A DNA stretch of 37,043 bases from Bradyrhizobium sp. SSBR45G (GCF_030159255.1 NZ_BSCT01000055.1:1-37043); one strand, 5' to 3'; positions 17,820-25,613 are shown, numbered from the stretch's first letter. The notes: generated by a model not told the origin, from the letters alone. Translations and numbers: made by a program.

Positions 17820-18566
17820 ATGGCCATTCACAAACTTTATGGCGAGCTTGCCGCCTCGCTGGTGCGCGCCACCACGGAACGCTGTGAGCCTGGCGAGCCG
17901 CGCACCCGTGTTGGCGCCAAACTCGACGGTTCGGGCGGCCTGTCTGCCTACGAAGGCGCGTTGCTCATCCTCCACCGGCTGGGGCTGGCGACTCCCGACC
18001 ACAAGCTGGCGATCGATGGTGGCCGGGTCGTACAATTCGTCACGGAGCGATCGCGGAACGGCGAAGTCAAATTGCCGCCGATCGACGACGTCCTTGAACC
18101 GTGGCTCTCGGTTGCAGACCAGGAGGGTCATCTGTCGCTCAAGCGCCTGCCCTTTGTCCCGCATGACGATATCAGGCCCGTGATGGACGCACTTGTGGCG
18201 CTGGACTACGCCAGGCCGGCGGGCAATGCCTGCATATGGACGGACAAGATCGGCCGTGCGATGCAGATGACCAGCTACTGGGACGAGAACAATTTGTCGC
18301 GTCAGGAGCTCGAGGAGCGGGACGTCGATCTGGAGATGCGCAAGGCGCTGGCTTCCATTCCCGAGGATGTCAGGCTTGCGGCGCTCAGAGGCAACCGCAT
18401 AGGCGTCGTCAAGGCTTTGGCCGCGCGTTGGGTTGATGGCGTTTGGCTCCCCGATACGGCCGACGAGGCCCCTTGGTGGCGTCTCACCGCAGTCGGTGAT
18501 GGAGCAGCCCGATTGGTGGAGTTGATCCAGGGGGCTGACGACCCGGTGACGCGCGAGGTCAACTAG
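17820..18566 (+). CDS. unknown protein A of a two-gene unit
   Basis: I do not recognise this 248-residue protein. It has no signal peptide or membrane segment. Residues 118-151 (RPVMDALVALDYA... WTDKIGRAMQ) and 185-236 (RLAALRGNRIGVVKAL... WRLTAVGDGAARLVEL) both look like helix-rich segments ending in a wing-like strand, so a tandem winged-helix arrangement is possible. The middle (WDENNLSRQELEERDVDLEMRKAL) is charged and probably helical. The ATG at 17820 is chosen; an in-frame GTG at 17760 would add 20 residues. It ends two bases before the ATG of the next gene, so both are surely translated as a unit. No function is assigned. Confidence 0.7.
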   Translation: MAIHKLYGELAASLVRATTERCEPGEPRTRVGAKLDGSGGLSAYEGALLILHRLGLATPDHKLAIDGGRVVQFVTERSRNGEVKLPPIDDVLEPWLSVADQEGHLSLKRLPFVPHDDIRPVMDALVALDYARPAGNACIWTDKIGRAMQMTSYWDENNLSRQELEERDVDLEMRKALASIPEDVRLAALRGNRIGVVKALAARWVDGVWLPDTADEAPWWRLTAVGDGAARLVELIQGADDPVTREVN

Positions 18567-18568
18567 GC

Positions 18569-19255
18569 ATGGTCGCACCGCGCGCTCAACCGGATGACTT
18601 GTTCTTGCGGCTCCTCGAGCCGGGTTCGCTGCTGAGCAAGATCGTCATAGCTCGCTTGAACCGCTTTACCCGTCACAACCCGCCAACGCATTTCGGGGTC
18701 GAGAAGGGGTGGCGCTGGCTGTTTAATCCTGTTGGTGATGCCAGAGGGCGCGGGCTTCTCAAATATTACCGGTATTGGCGGGCCTTCAAAGTCAATGACC
18801 GGTTCTGTACTGAAGTCGCACTTCAATTCGGTCGACCTGACGTGCATACCATCATGTTCAACGGACGTGACGCCGCTGCGGATGAAAGAGCGCAGTTGAG
18901 CGAGAGCATGCGGACCGGGCGTTCATATTACGAGGCCAGCCCCACGTTCCACGCCGCCGTCGGCAGATTGAAGGGCATCGGCATTTCCTCCGAATTTGGC
19001 ACGTATCAGGAAGATCGGGGCGCATACAACGCCCTGGGGCTGCAGGGCACCGTGGCCGGTCTTGAACGGTTGGAGGCGCTTGCCGCAGAGGATGCAGGTT
19101 ATCGCTCGCCGGACGAACGCGAGGCGGCTGCACGGCGATTCCGGATCTTTCTTTTGCGAAACTGTCTTTGCAACTCCAAGGATTATCGCGAGCGCCATGC
19201 CGACGTCGGAGGCTCGCCCTATGACGATCCCGGGAATTGGCCGAAGGAAACCTGA
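18569..19255 (+). CDS. unknown protein B of a two-gene unit
   Basis: I do not recognise this 228-residue protein. It is soluble and rich in aromatics and Arg, with a conspicuous KGWRWLFNPVGDARG segment (residues 46-60) and LLKYYRYWRAFKVND (63-77). A Cys pair lies near the C terminus (NCLCNSKDYRERH, residues 198-210). No catalytic motif or nucleotide-binding loop is visible. It follows gene A after two bases. About 150 bases separate its stop from the convergent ACP-like gene. Base composition appears slightly lower in GC than the housekeeping genes to the left. It could be an effector partner of A, but that is inference from gene order alone. Confidence 0.7.
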   Translation: MVAPRAQPDDLFLRLLEPGSLLSKIVIARLNRFTRHNPPTHFGVEKGWRWLFNPVGDARGRGLLKYYRYWRAFKVNDRFCTEVALQFGRPDVHTIMFNGRDAAADERAQLSESMRTGRSYYEASPTFHAAVGRLKGIGISSEFGTYQEDRGAYNALGLQGTVAGLERLEALAAEDAGYRSPDEREAAARRFRIFLLRNCLCNSKDYRERHADVGGSPYDDPGNWPKET

Positions 19256-19403
19256 TTGATCATGAATGATCAAGTCGATTCGAGAGCGACGGCGAACTCC
19301 GCCAGATTCTAGCTGCGACCGGCGGGGCGAACAGTTTCGGCGAAAGATTTGATAAGAGTCGGTGCGCACCATCGACATCCGTGCACGGTCACCGAGTCGT
19401 TGG

Positions 19404-19721
19404 CTACGCCGATCCACCCTGCTCCATCTCGATGATCCGGTCGTAGAGCTCCCTGACGGTGAGCGGCTTCAGGCGCTCGGCTTGATCCCAGAGCCAGATC
19501 AGCAGATGCCACGGCGTCATCGCTCGCTCCTCGCCAAAGTGCTGCAGGATCTCGTCGCGGGTCAGTCGAAGACCGTATGTCTCGAGCAGGGCTCGTGCGA
19601 AGTCTTCTCCATCGGCGCCTGCAACGCCCAGGTCGTGCACGACGTCGGTCTCGGGAGAGATCGGTTTGCCGTATCTGGTGACGTGTCTGACGAAGCGGCT
19701 GAACTCTTGAAAGGAGACCAT
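19404..19721 (-). CDS. acyl-carrier-like DUF1493 family protein
   Basis: The 105-residue protein contains TDVVHDLGVAGADGEDFARAL (near residues 25-45) and ends TVRELYDRIIEMEQG, matching the helix pattern of DUF1493, a group related to acyl carrier proteins. The DLG motif is followed by Ala/Gly rather than the DSL serine, so there is no site for phosphopantetheine and it is unlikely to carry acyl groups itself. AGGA lies about nine bases before the ATG at 19721. It sits 25 bases downstream of the cupin gene, same strand, and is probably co-transcribed with it. The biological role of the family is unknown. Confidence 0.75.
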   Translation of the reverse strand: MVSFQEFSRFVRHVTRYGKPISPETDVVHDLGVAGADGEDFARALLETYGLRLTRDEILQHFGEERAMTPWHLLIWLWDQAERLKPLTVRELYDRIIEMEQGGSA

Positions 19722-19746
19722 TTTGCAGATCCTGCAGCCGTGCCGG

Positions 19747-20061
19747 TCAGACGCTTCCCTCGTGCTCGATCACGAGCACCCTGGCCATGCCGACGGGATG
19801 GGCGACATGCTCGTCGCCCGCGCAGGCGTGGAAGATGTCACCGACCTCAAGAGCGTGAACGACCGTGCCGCCTGCGGAGCGCGTATGCATGTCCACCTTG
19901 CCGTCGAGCACGACGAAGACCTCGGGGCCGTCGTTGACGTGCCATCGATAAGGCTCGTCGGTCCAGTGCAGCCGGACGGTTGCGGGGGACGCGAAACGCT
20001 CGATGTCCAGCGCGTCCCACGCGCGGGTTGCGAAAAACTCGCGTGGCACGATCTTCTGCAC
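19747..20061 (-). CDS. small cupin-domain protein
   Basis: This is a 104-residue single cupin. The first cupin motif is WHVNDGPEVFVVLDGKVDMH and the second is GDIFHACAGDEHVAHP, with a His/Glu set that could bind a metal. Such proteins range from isomerases to sensors, and no substrate can be read. The start is GTG at 20061, supported by GGGAG nine bases upstream. An ATG seven bases earlier is in another frame. The gene is divergent from an Lrp/AsnC regulator (115 bases between starts), the usual arrangement for a regulator and its target. A degenerate copy of its first ~55 bases lies at 24776-24830. Confidence 0.85.
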   Translation of the reverse strand: MQKIVPREFFATRAWDALDIERFASPATVRLHWTDEPYRWHVNDGPEVFVVLDGKVDMHTRSAGGTVVHALEVGDIFHACAGDEHVAHPVGMARVLVIEHEGSV

Positions 20062-20176
20062 GAATCATGTCTCCCTTTCACCAGAGAAATGGTAGAAATT
20101 CCTTTGCCAGGGCGCAGCTTGCGCTTCGACGGAAGACGCCTGCGAATCGCTGTTTCTCGCCAATCACTGCTTTGCA

Positions 20177-20623
20177 ATGGACATCGACCGAACCAACAAG
20201 CGCATCATCGCGCTCCTGGAGCAGAACGCGAGACTCAGCGCCGCTGCCATCGGCCGCGAGATCGGTCTGTCACGACCGGCGGTGCAGGAGCGCATTCTGG
20301 CCATGGAGCAGAGCGGCGTCATCCAGGGCTATCATGCGACGATGGGTGAAGGGGTCGGCCTCGCCCGCGCGGTCCTGTTCATCCGCATCGCCGAGCGCCC
20401 CTGCGATCGCGCCCTGACCTGGCTGTCCTCGCTGCCCGGGGTGGTGTCGGTTGCTTCGTTGGCTGGCGAGTGGGACGCTCTCGCGACGGTGACCTTGCCC
20501 AGTGTTGCCGACCTGTCGGCCCTGAATGACGAGATCGCCGCCTCTCCATTGATCTCGGAGTCGCGCAGCCAGATCGTCCTCAAGACGTACGAGAGGAAGG
20601 GTGGAGTGGCGACCTCGGCATGA
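20177..20623 (+). CDS. Lrp/AsnC family transcriptional regulator
   Basis: The 148-residue protein has an N-terminal helix-turn-helix (DRTNKRIIALLEQNARLSAA through SRPAVQERILAMEQSGVI, residues 4-50). An AsnC/RAM ligand-binding domain follows, with GVVSVASLAGEWDALATVTL at about residues 88-107. Length is typical of the family. Members sense amino acids or related small molecules and assemble as octamers. Its position opposite the cupin and ACP-like genes suggests that it controls them, and its own synthesis, from the shared 115-base gap. The CocE-type hydrolase gene begins 64 bases after its stop and might belong to the same unit. Confidence 0.92.
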   Translation: MDIDRTNKRIIALLEQNARLSAAAIGREIGLSRPAVQERILAMEQSGVIQGYHATMGEGVGLARAVLFIRIAERPCDRALTWLSSLPGVVSVASLAGEWDALATVTLPSVADLSALNDEIAASPLISESRSQIVLKTYERKGGVATSA

Positions 20624-20687
20624 TGCTGCGGCTCTATGCGATGATGGTGTCCACAATCACCGAATGCCGGATTTGGAGCTGAGAGCG

Positions 20688-22643
20688 ATGATCGAAGCGG
20701 AGCGGCTGTCGCGGCGGCGTTTCGTGCAAGGCGTGGCGGCGCTCGGCGCGGTAGGCGCCGCACCGGCGCACGCGGCGGCGGAGAGAGCGGCGTCCGCCTC
20801 CGACGTGCTTGCGGACAAGGGCATCATGGTGGCGATGCGCGACGGCGTGCATCTGGCCACCGACATCTACTGGCCGGCGAGCGACGGCAAGACATTGGAC
20901 GGGCGATGGCCCGTCATCATGAACCGCACGCCCTATGGGCGCGAGAAGACCGCCGCGCGCGAGATGACGGCCGATGGGCGCAGGCGCACGCGGGCGGAGG
21001 TCGCCGACTATTACGTGCGGCGCGGCTATGTCTTCATCTATCAGGACACGCGCGGCCGCGGCGGCAGCGAGGGCCAGTTTGTCAAATATCTCGACGACGG
21101 CCAAGACGGCTACGACATGTGCCAATGGATCATCGCCCAACCCTGGAGCGACGGGCGGATCGGCATGCTCGGGACCTCCTATGACGCCCACACCCAGGCC
21201 GCGGCGGCATGCGCCGGGGCGCCCGGCCTCAAGGCGGTGTTTCTCGACTTCGGCGGCTTCTCCAACGCCTATCAGAGCGGCATACGGCAGGGTGGCGCGT
21301 TCGAGCTGAAGCAGGTGACCTGGGCCTACAATCTCGGGCTCGACAGCCCGGAGCTGGCCCGCGACCCCGTCCGCCTTGCGGCGCTGAAGGCGGTCGATCT
21401 CAAGGCCTGGTTCGCATCGATGCCCTGGAAGCGCGGCCACACGCCGATCAGCCTGATCCCCGACTACGAGGACTACGTCTTCGACCAGTGGCAGCACGGC
21501 ACATTCGACGGCTATTGGAAGCGCCTCGGCATCTACGCCGCCGGCTTCTATCCCCAGCTGGCGCACAGCGCCACCGTTCATCTCTCAGGCTGGTACGATC
21601 CCTACTCCCGCACGGCGACCGACAATTTCACCGGCACGCGCCAGCAGTCGGCGCAGCCGGCGCGGCTCATTCTGGGGCCGTGGACACATGGGGCCAGATC
21701 GACGACGTTCGCCGGCGATGTCGATTTCGGGCCGGAGGCGACCTTCGAGAACGCCACCGGACAGGACTACTTCGCCTACCGCCTCGCTTATTTCGACCGG
21801 CACCTGCGCGGCATCGCCAACGCGGACAGCGAGCAGCCGCCGGTGCGCATCTTCGTGATGGGCGGCGGCAGCGGACGGCGCAACGCCGAGGGGCGGCTGG
21901 ATCATGGCGGCCGCTGGCGCAGCGAGACCGACTGGCCGATCCCGCGCACGCAATGGACGCGCTTCTACTGCCACGGATCAGGCGCGCTCGCCGAAGCCCT
22001 GCCTGCTGCCGATGCCGATCCGATCAGCTACGACTTCGATCCGCGGGATCCCGTCCCGACGATCGGCGGCGCCGTTACATCCGGCGAGCCCCTGATGCGC
22101 GGCGGCGCCTTCGATCAGCGCGAGACGGCGGCGGTCTACGGCGCCAAGCCGCCATTCCTGCCGCTCGCCGCGCGCCCCGACGTGCTGGTGTTCGAGACGC
22201 CGCCGCTCGAGCGCGATGTCGAGGTCACGGGCCCGATCAAGGCCTCCCTGTGGATCGCGTCCAACTGCCCGGATACGGATTTCACGATCAAGCTGATCGA
22301 TGTTCACCCGCCGAGTTCGGACTATCCGGAAGGGTTCGAGATGAATCTGACCTCGGGCATCCTGCGCTGCCGCTATCGCGACAGCTGGGAGGAGCCGAGC
22401 CTGATGGAGCCCGGCAGGACCTATCCCATCAAGGTGACGGCGTTGCCGACCTCCAACCTGTTCAAGACAGGCCACCGCATTCGTCTGGACATTTCGTCGA
22501 GCAACTTCCCGCATTTCGACGTCAACCCGAACACCGGAGCGCCGGAAGGACGCGGCCTGTCGACGCGCGTCGCCACCAATACCGTGTTCGTGGATTCCTC
22601 CCGTCCGTCTCACGTTCTGCTCCCGATCATTCCCGGACGGTGA
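20688..22643 (+). CDS. Tat-exported CocE/NonD family hydrolase
   Basis: This is a 651-residue alpha/beta hydrolase of the X-Pro dipeptidyl-peptidase/cocaine esterase group. A twin-arginine signal (RRRFVQGVAALGAV, residues 9-22) precedes the domain. QDTRGRGGSEG is the family's oxyanion-side motif, and GTSYDAHTQ at 162-170 contains the nucleophile Ser164. The catalytic Asp and His are probably in the GWYDPYSR and LGPWTHG segments. The C-terminal jelly-roll PepX_C domain covers roughly residues 470-650. It would cleave an amide or ester in the periplasm. The ATG at 20688 has GGAG nine bases upstream, unlike the earlier ATG at 20664. Confidence 0.9.
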   Translation: MIEAERLSRRRFVQGVAALGAVGAAPAHAAAERAASASDVLADKGIMVAMRDGVHLATDIYWPASDGKTLDGRWPVIMNRTPYGREKTAAREMTADGRRRTRAEVADYYVRRGYVFIYQDTRGRGGSEGQFVKYLDDGQDGYDMCQWIIAQPWSDGRIGMLGTSYDAHTQAAAACAGAPGLKAVFLDFGGFSNAYQSGIRQGGAFELKQVTWAYNLGLDSPELARDPVRLAALKAVDLKAWFASMPWKRGHTPISLIPDYEDYVFDQWQHGTFDGYWKRLGIYAAGFYPQLAHSATVHLSGWYDPYSRTATDNFTGTRQQSAQPARLILGPWTHGARSTTFAGDVDFGPEATFENATGQDYFAYRLAYFDRHLRGIANADSEQPPVRIFVMGGGSGRRNAEGRLDHGGRWRSETDWPIPRTQWTRFYCHGSGALAEALPAADADPISYDFDPRDPVPTIGGAVTSGEPLMRGGAFDQRETAAVYGAKPPFLPLAARPDVLVFETPPLERDVEVTGPIKASLWIASNCPDTDFTIKLIDVHPPSSDYPEGFEMNLTSGILRCRYRDSWEEPSLMEPGRTYPIKVTALPTSNLFKTGHRIRLDISSSNFPHFDVNPNTGAPEGRGLSTRVATNTVFVDSSRPSHVLLPIIPGR

Positions 22644-22662
22644 CGGCAGGGGCGCCTTGTCA

Positions 22663-22692
22663 CTGCTTTATTTTATGCACTGTCACCGAAAT
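22663..22692. repeat. right copy of 30-base direct repeat
   Basis: This copy matches 17682-17711 at about 25 of 30 bases, including the full TGCACTGTCACCG core, in the same orientation. It starts 20 bases after the stop of the CocE-type hydrolase gene, so the two copies bracket the 17.7-22.7 kb gene block. Confidence 0.6.
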
Positions 22693-22701
22693 CGCAATCG
22701 T

Positions 22702-23373
22702 TCATTGCTCCCGCTCCATGAGACGGCACTCTGTGAGTTGAAGGTCAATCTTCAATTTTGCCAAGAGCAACGAGGAGACCAATTCCTCAGTCAAGAAGAG
22801 TTTATGACGAACGATCTCCTCAACCCATAAATCTGGGCCATCCAGAGCGGCAGAGGAGAGCGCGACATCGCCGTCTTTGGCCCAGGAATTGATTTTCCAG
22901 ATCTCGCTTCCCGTTTCCTTGTTCGAGACGAGCAACTCCACACTCTTGCTTTCGGTCGGAAGGAACGTCCTTTTTCTTGCTCCGAGATTGATATAGTAGA
23001 ATTTTTCTTCGATCGGCGTTTTCAGATCATCTTGGCATATCTGGAATGGAACAAGGCTACCACTGCCGAGATCGAATCGCGCCAGCACCTCCGCCAAGCG
23101 TTCTCTCGCGGCAAAAAAACGACCAGCGATAAACAGATCTCCTACAAGCTTAAATCGCTTCTTGTCGAATACAGCGATTGCTTCTGGAAGATCATGGCGC
23201 CCTAGCGCGTAGCCCTGCGTATGCCTTTGCATAGCCGCAAAGACTTTTTCACTCTCGCTCGATTCATGCCGCGCCGGTTCCCAGTCCTCCCCCAGGAATT
23301 TAGCTCGGAGTCCTTGCTTGTAACCGATGCGGTAGTCTTCCATCACGCTACTGAACCAGACTCTGTTGCTCAT
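22702..23373 (-). CDS. Imm11-like (DUF1629) family protein
   Basis: The 223-residue soluble protein ends with LWVEEIVRHKLFLTEELVSSLLLAKLKIDL, which resembles the C-terminal signature of the Imm11/DUF1629 family. That family is defined as predicted immunity proteins of polymorphic toxin systems. The N-terminal half (MSNRVWFSSVMEDYRIG) is not recognised. The ATG at 23373 is preceded by GGAGAG. The gene is visibly poorer in GC and uses rarer codons than its neighbours, suggesting transfer. No cognate toxin gene lies beside it, so it is an orphan or has another role. The family call is from memory of motif character and is moderate. Confidence 0.5.
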   Translation of the reverse strand: MSNRVWFSSVMEDYRIGYKQGLRAKFLGEDWEPARHESSESEKVFAAMQRHTQGYALGRHDLPEAIAVFDKKRFKLVGDLFIAGRFFAARERLAEVLARFDLGSGSLVPFQICQDDLKTPIEEKFYYINLGARKRTFLPTESKSVELLVSNKETGSEIWKINSWAKDGDVALSSAALDGPDLWVEEIVRHKLFLTEELVSSLLLAKLKIDLQLTECRLMEREQ

Positions 23374-23568
23374 GCAGCTCTCCTCGCTAACTTCATCCGT
23401 GGATGCCGCGCCTTGTAACCGAACAATCGGGATTGCGAATAGGTCTCAGAAGTCCTGGACTTCGTCATCGTGCTAGCCAGACCAGTCGGAAGCTAAGACG
23501 GATTGGCGAAAGCTCAGCCGCATTCTCAAGAAGGGATTTCCAACCGCTCATAGGCTTAGCGCTTTCCT

Positions 23569-23946
23569 TCATTGGGAGTTGCTTATCCTGCCTTGCCCCA
23601 CCGTCCGCACCTTCATCCTCTCCAACACGTCGGGATCGACGAGCTGGCTCACGATCGGGTGGATGCGGATGGGCTTGTCCTTCACGACCTGCTTGAAGTT
23701 CGCGAGCACCGCGATGGCGGCTTTTTTGGAGGGGGAGCTGACGTCGAGCAGCCAATGGGTGTCGCCGCTGGCCCAGTCGTCGGGCTTGAGGCGGATCGGG
23801 AAGACGCGGGCGGCCATTTTCGCGACAGTGCACTCAACAACAGCGGACGGGATGGCGGGCGCAAATGGCGCCGCCATCCGCACTGAGTGAGTAGTTTTCC
23901 GCAATACCAGAAGAGACGGAAGTAGCAGTTCGGCTGCGTCGGTCAT
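23569..23946 (-). pseudogene. truncated HlyC-type toxin-activating acyltransferase
   Basis: Residues 45-120 of the open frame (VFPIRLKPDDWASGDTHWLL and onward through IRIHPIVSQLVDPDVLERMK) align with the C-terminal half of RTX toxin lysine-acyltransferases, where HlyC has EDWTSGDRKWFID. Asp68 matches the catalytic Asp92 of HlyC. The N-terminal half that should carry the catalytic His (HlyC His23) is absent, replaced by about 40 unrelated residues. The frame starts two bases after the stop of the lipoprotein gene. A 125-residue product is possible but would probably be inactive. No RTX toxin gene is in the window. Confidence 0.6.
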
Positions 23947-23948
23947 CG

Positions 23949-24650
23949 CTAAGTACCGTCTGTTTCAATCATGCTCGTACGATACGGCTTGAAAATTCCT
24001 GCTTTGGACGTAACGCCACCCAAATTCGTTTGATCGGCTCTGATCTCGTCCAACCAGGGAGCGCTGATTTCGAGTCTTGTCAGCAACGGCGCGTCGGGCG
24101 CGACCTCGATCGTGACGGATTGCAATTCGACCTTGGCACCGATCACGCGGGAAAATTCTTCCGGGCAGATCTGCTGCGCCCGCTCGTAGGGCTGGCCAGG
24201 CGGAAACCAGATGAAGGCGGGGTAGGAATCCTCTGTTAGGTCACGCTTGCCCTCACGGAGATGCGCGAGCGTTGCCGGCTCTGTGCTGAACTTTCCTGGC
24301 AACGAATCTGCCGTGAGCGGTTGCTTGCAGGCCAGCCCATGCTCCTTCCTGCGGGTGGCCCATTCCCTGACATTGTATGCCATCGCCGCGACCAGCATGC
24401 CGTATTGGCCGAGGTCGACAACCGGGGCAACGCCCTTCACGATGGCGTAGGTCGTTTCACCGGTCCCCCAAGAGGCTCCTCCCTTCCAGTAATGCACCGA
24501 GATGATGCTGGAGCCCGACTTTCCGGCTCCATTGATGCTGACCGAGAAGGCAAGCCGATAACGAAAGGTGGCATCGCTCCTGCCGCAAGCCGACAGCAGC
24601 GATGCCAAACTTCCTGCTAGAAGTGCCAGTAGAGTGCGTCGTGCCATCAT
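23949..24650 (-). CDS. hypothetical lipoprotein
   Basis: The 233-residue protein has a lipoprotein signal (ARRTLLALLAGSLASLLSAC), with the acylated Cys at residue 22. The mature part begins GRSDATFRYRLAFSVS and contains VHYWKGGASWGTGETTYAIV, which I associate with Bradyrhizobium hypothetical proteins but cannot name. Several Trp and Pro residues suggest a compact envelope domain. Two ATG codons stand in a row at the start; either may be used. It is followed directly by the truncated acyltransferase frame. The job is unknown; membership in a toxin-related locus is inferred from its neighbours only. Confidence 0.65.
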   Translation of the reverse strand: MMARRTLLALLAGSLASLLSACGRSDATFRYRLAFSVSINGAGKSGSSIISVHYWKGGASWGTGETTYAIVKGVAPVVDLGQYGMLVAAMAYNVREWATRRKEHGLACKQPLTADSLPGKFSTEPATLAHLREGKRDLTEDSYPAFIWFPPGQPYERAQQICPEEFSRVIGAKVELQSVTIEVAPDAPLLTRLEISAPWLDEIRADQTNLGGVTSKAGIFKPYRTSMIETDGT

Positions 24651-24775
24651 CCTGCTTTTCCCGCCGACGATTCGTCATCAACATCCGCAGCAACCACACC
24701 TCTGCGGTGCAGTCGCCGACTCAGTTCCGCTCTTCCTTTGCCTGTGCTTTGCTAACTACCTTGACCTTCATCTTA

Positions 24776-24830
24776 GCGTTCCACGCGCGCGTCGCGGAAA
24801 ACTCCCGTAGCACGATCTTCCTGGCGAATC
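24776..24830 (-). pseudogene. relic of the 5' end of a cupin gene
   Basis: These 55 bases match 20012-20066, the start of the cupin gene, at 45 positions without a gap. The matching minus-strand frame reads RKIVLREFSATRAWNA, against QKIVPREFFATRAWDA in the intact gene. No start codon survives in the equivalent place, and the frame leaves the cupin sequence after WNA, so this is a fragment rather than a gene. The rest of 24651-24882 holds nothing recognisable except the hairpin at 24840-24864. Confidence 0.75.
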
Positions 24831-24839
24831 GACAGACGC

Positions 24840-24864
24840 GAGGCCCCGCCATCGGCGGGGTCTC
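24840..24864 (-). terminator. hairpin after the glutathione transferase gene
   Basis: GAGGCCCCGCC (24840-24850) pairs with GGCGGGGTCTC (24854-24864) with one G-T pair and a three-base loop. It lies 18 bases past the stop at 24883. The following tract has few T residues. Confidence 0.55.
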
Positions 24865-24882
24865 TGCTTCACGCCAGGCAAC

Positions 24883-25527
24883 TCAACCACCGGCTGCCGC
24901 CGCGTGCTGCGCGGCCATCTCGGCATCCGCCGCGGTGACGCGCTGGAACGCCGCGCGCGACGTGATGCGCTCGGCATAGCGGGTGAAGACGTCCTTGCGG
25001 GGCACGATGCCGAACATCATGGTCCAGTTCAGCGCGATGCCCCACAGGATGTCCGCGGTGGTCATGCGCTCGCCGAGCAAATAGGGTCCCTTGGCGAGCT
25101 GCTGCTCCAGGGCGCCGAGCATCGTGTCGTAGTCGGCGTAGGGCGACTGCGTGACGGGCGCCGGCTCGCGCTTCATGAAGTGGTCGATGACCGCCGGCTC
25201 GAACGAGGAGCCGTAATAGGCGATCCAGCGCAGATAGGGCCCGCGCCTGACATCGTCGAGCGCGGGCGTCAGCCCGGCCTCGGGAAACAGATCGGCGAGA
25301 TAGATGAAGATCGCGACCTGCTCGGTCACGATCTGGCCGCGATGGCCAACCGTCGGCACCTTGCCGAGCGGGTTGATCGCCAGGAACTCCGGCTTGCGCT
25401 GCTCGCCGGCCTTCATGTTGAGGACGTGGAGATCATAGGGCGCGCCGAGCTCCTCAAGCAGGACGCGCGCTCCGGCGGCGCGGGACTGCGGCGAATAATA
25501 CAGCGTGATCTTGTCGTCGGTGGTCAT
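24883..25527 (-). CDS. glutathione S-transferase
   Basis: This is a 214-residue soluble GST. The N-terminal thioredoxin-like domain has YYSPQSRAAGARVLLEEL, the cis-proline motif GKVPTV and the glutathione-contacting TEQVAIFIYLADLFP segment. The C-terminal all-helical domain contains GERMTTADILWGIAL, the conserved N-capping motif. Ser13 in SPQS is a likely catalytic residue of the beta/theta type. The ATG at 25527 has GGAGG upstream. It is divergent from a WYL-domain regulator across an 86-base gap with a perfect operator-like palindrome. This suggests that the regulator controls detoxification of an electrophile. Confidence 0.93.
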   Translation of the reverse strand: MTTDDKITLYYSPQSRAAGARVLLEELGAPYDLHVLNMKAGEQRKPEFLAINPLGKVPTVGHRGQIVTEQVAIFIYLADLFPEAGLTPALDDVRRGPYLRWIAYYGSSFEPAVIDHFMKREPAPVTQSPYADYDTMLGALEQQLAKGPYLLGERMTTADILWGIALNWTMMFGIVPRKDVFTRYAERITSRAAFQRVTAADAEMAAQHAAAAGG

Positions 25528-25573
25528 GATGGTTCCTCCCGTGGCCGGCTGTGATGCCGGGCTTGTCGCACAC

Positions 25574-25600
25574 CATACCTGACAACCCGTGTCAGGTATG
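25574..25600. promoter_or_regulatory. operator-like palindrome between gst and the WYL regulator
   Basis: CATACCTGACA (25574-25584) and TGTCAGGTATG (25590-25600) form a perfect 11-base inverted repeat around five bases. It sits centrally in the 86-base gap between divergent starts at 25527 and 25614. A regulator bound here would control both genes; the WYL protein is the obvious candidate. Confidence 0.75.
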
Positions 25601-25613
25601 ATTTAAGAAGCGC

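Noticed and set aside
17820..19255. Toxin-antitoxin reading of the unknown pair
   Set aside because: Both proteins are over 220 residues with no toxin fold or antitoxin DNA-binding motif I can name, so the label would be unsupported.
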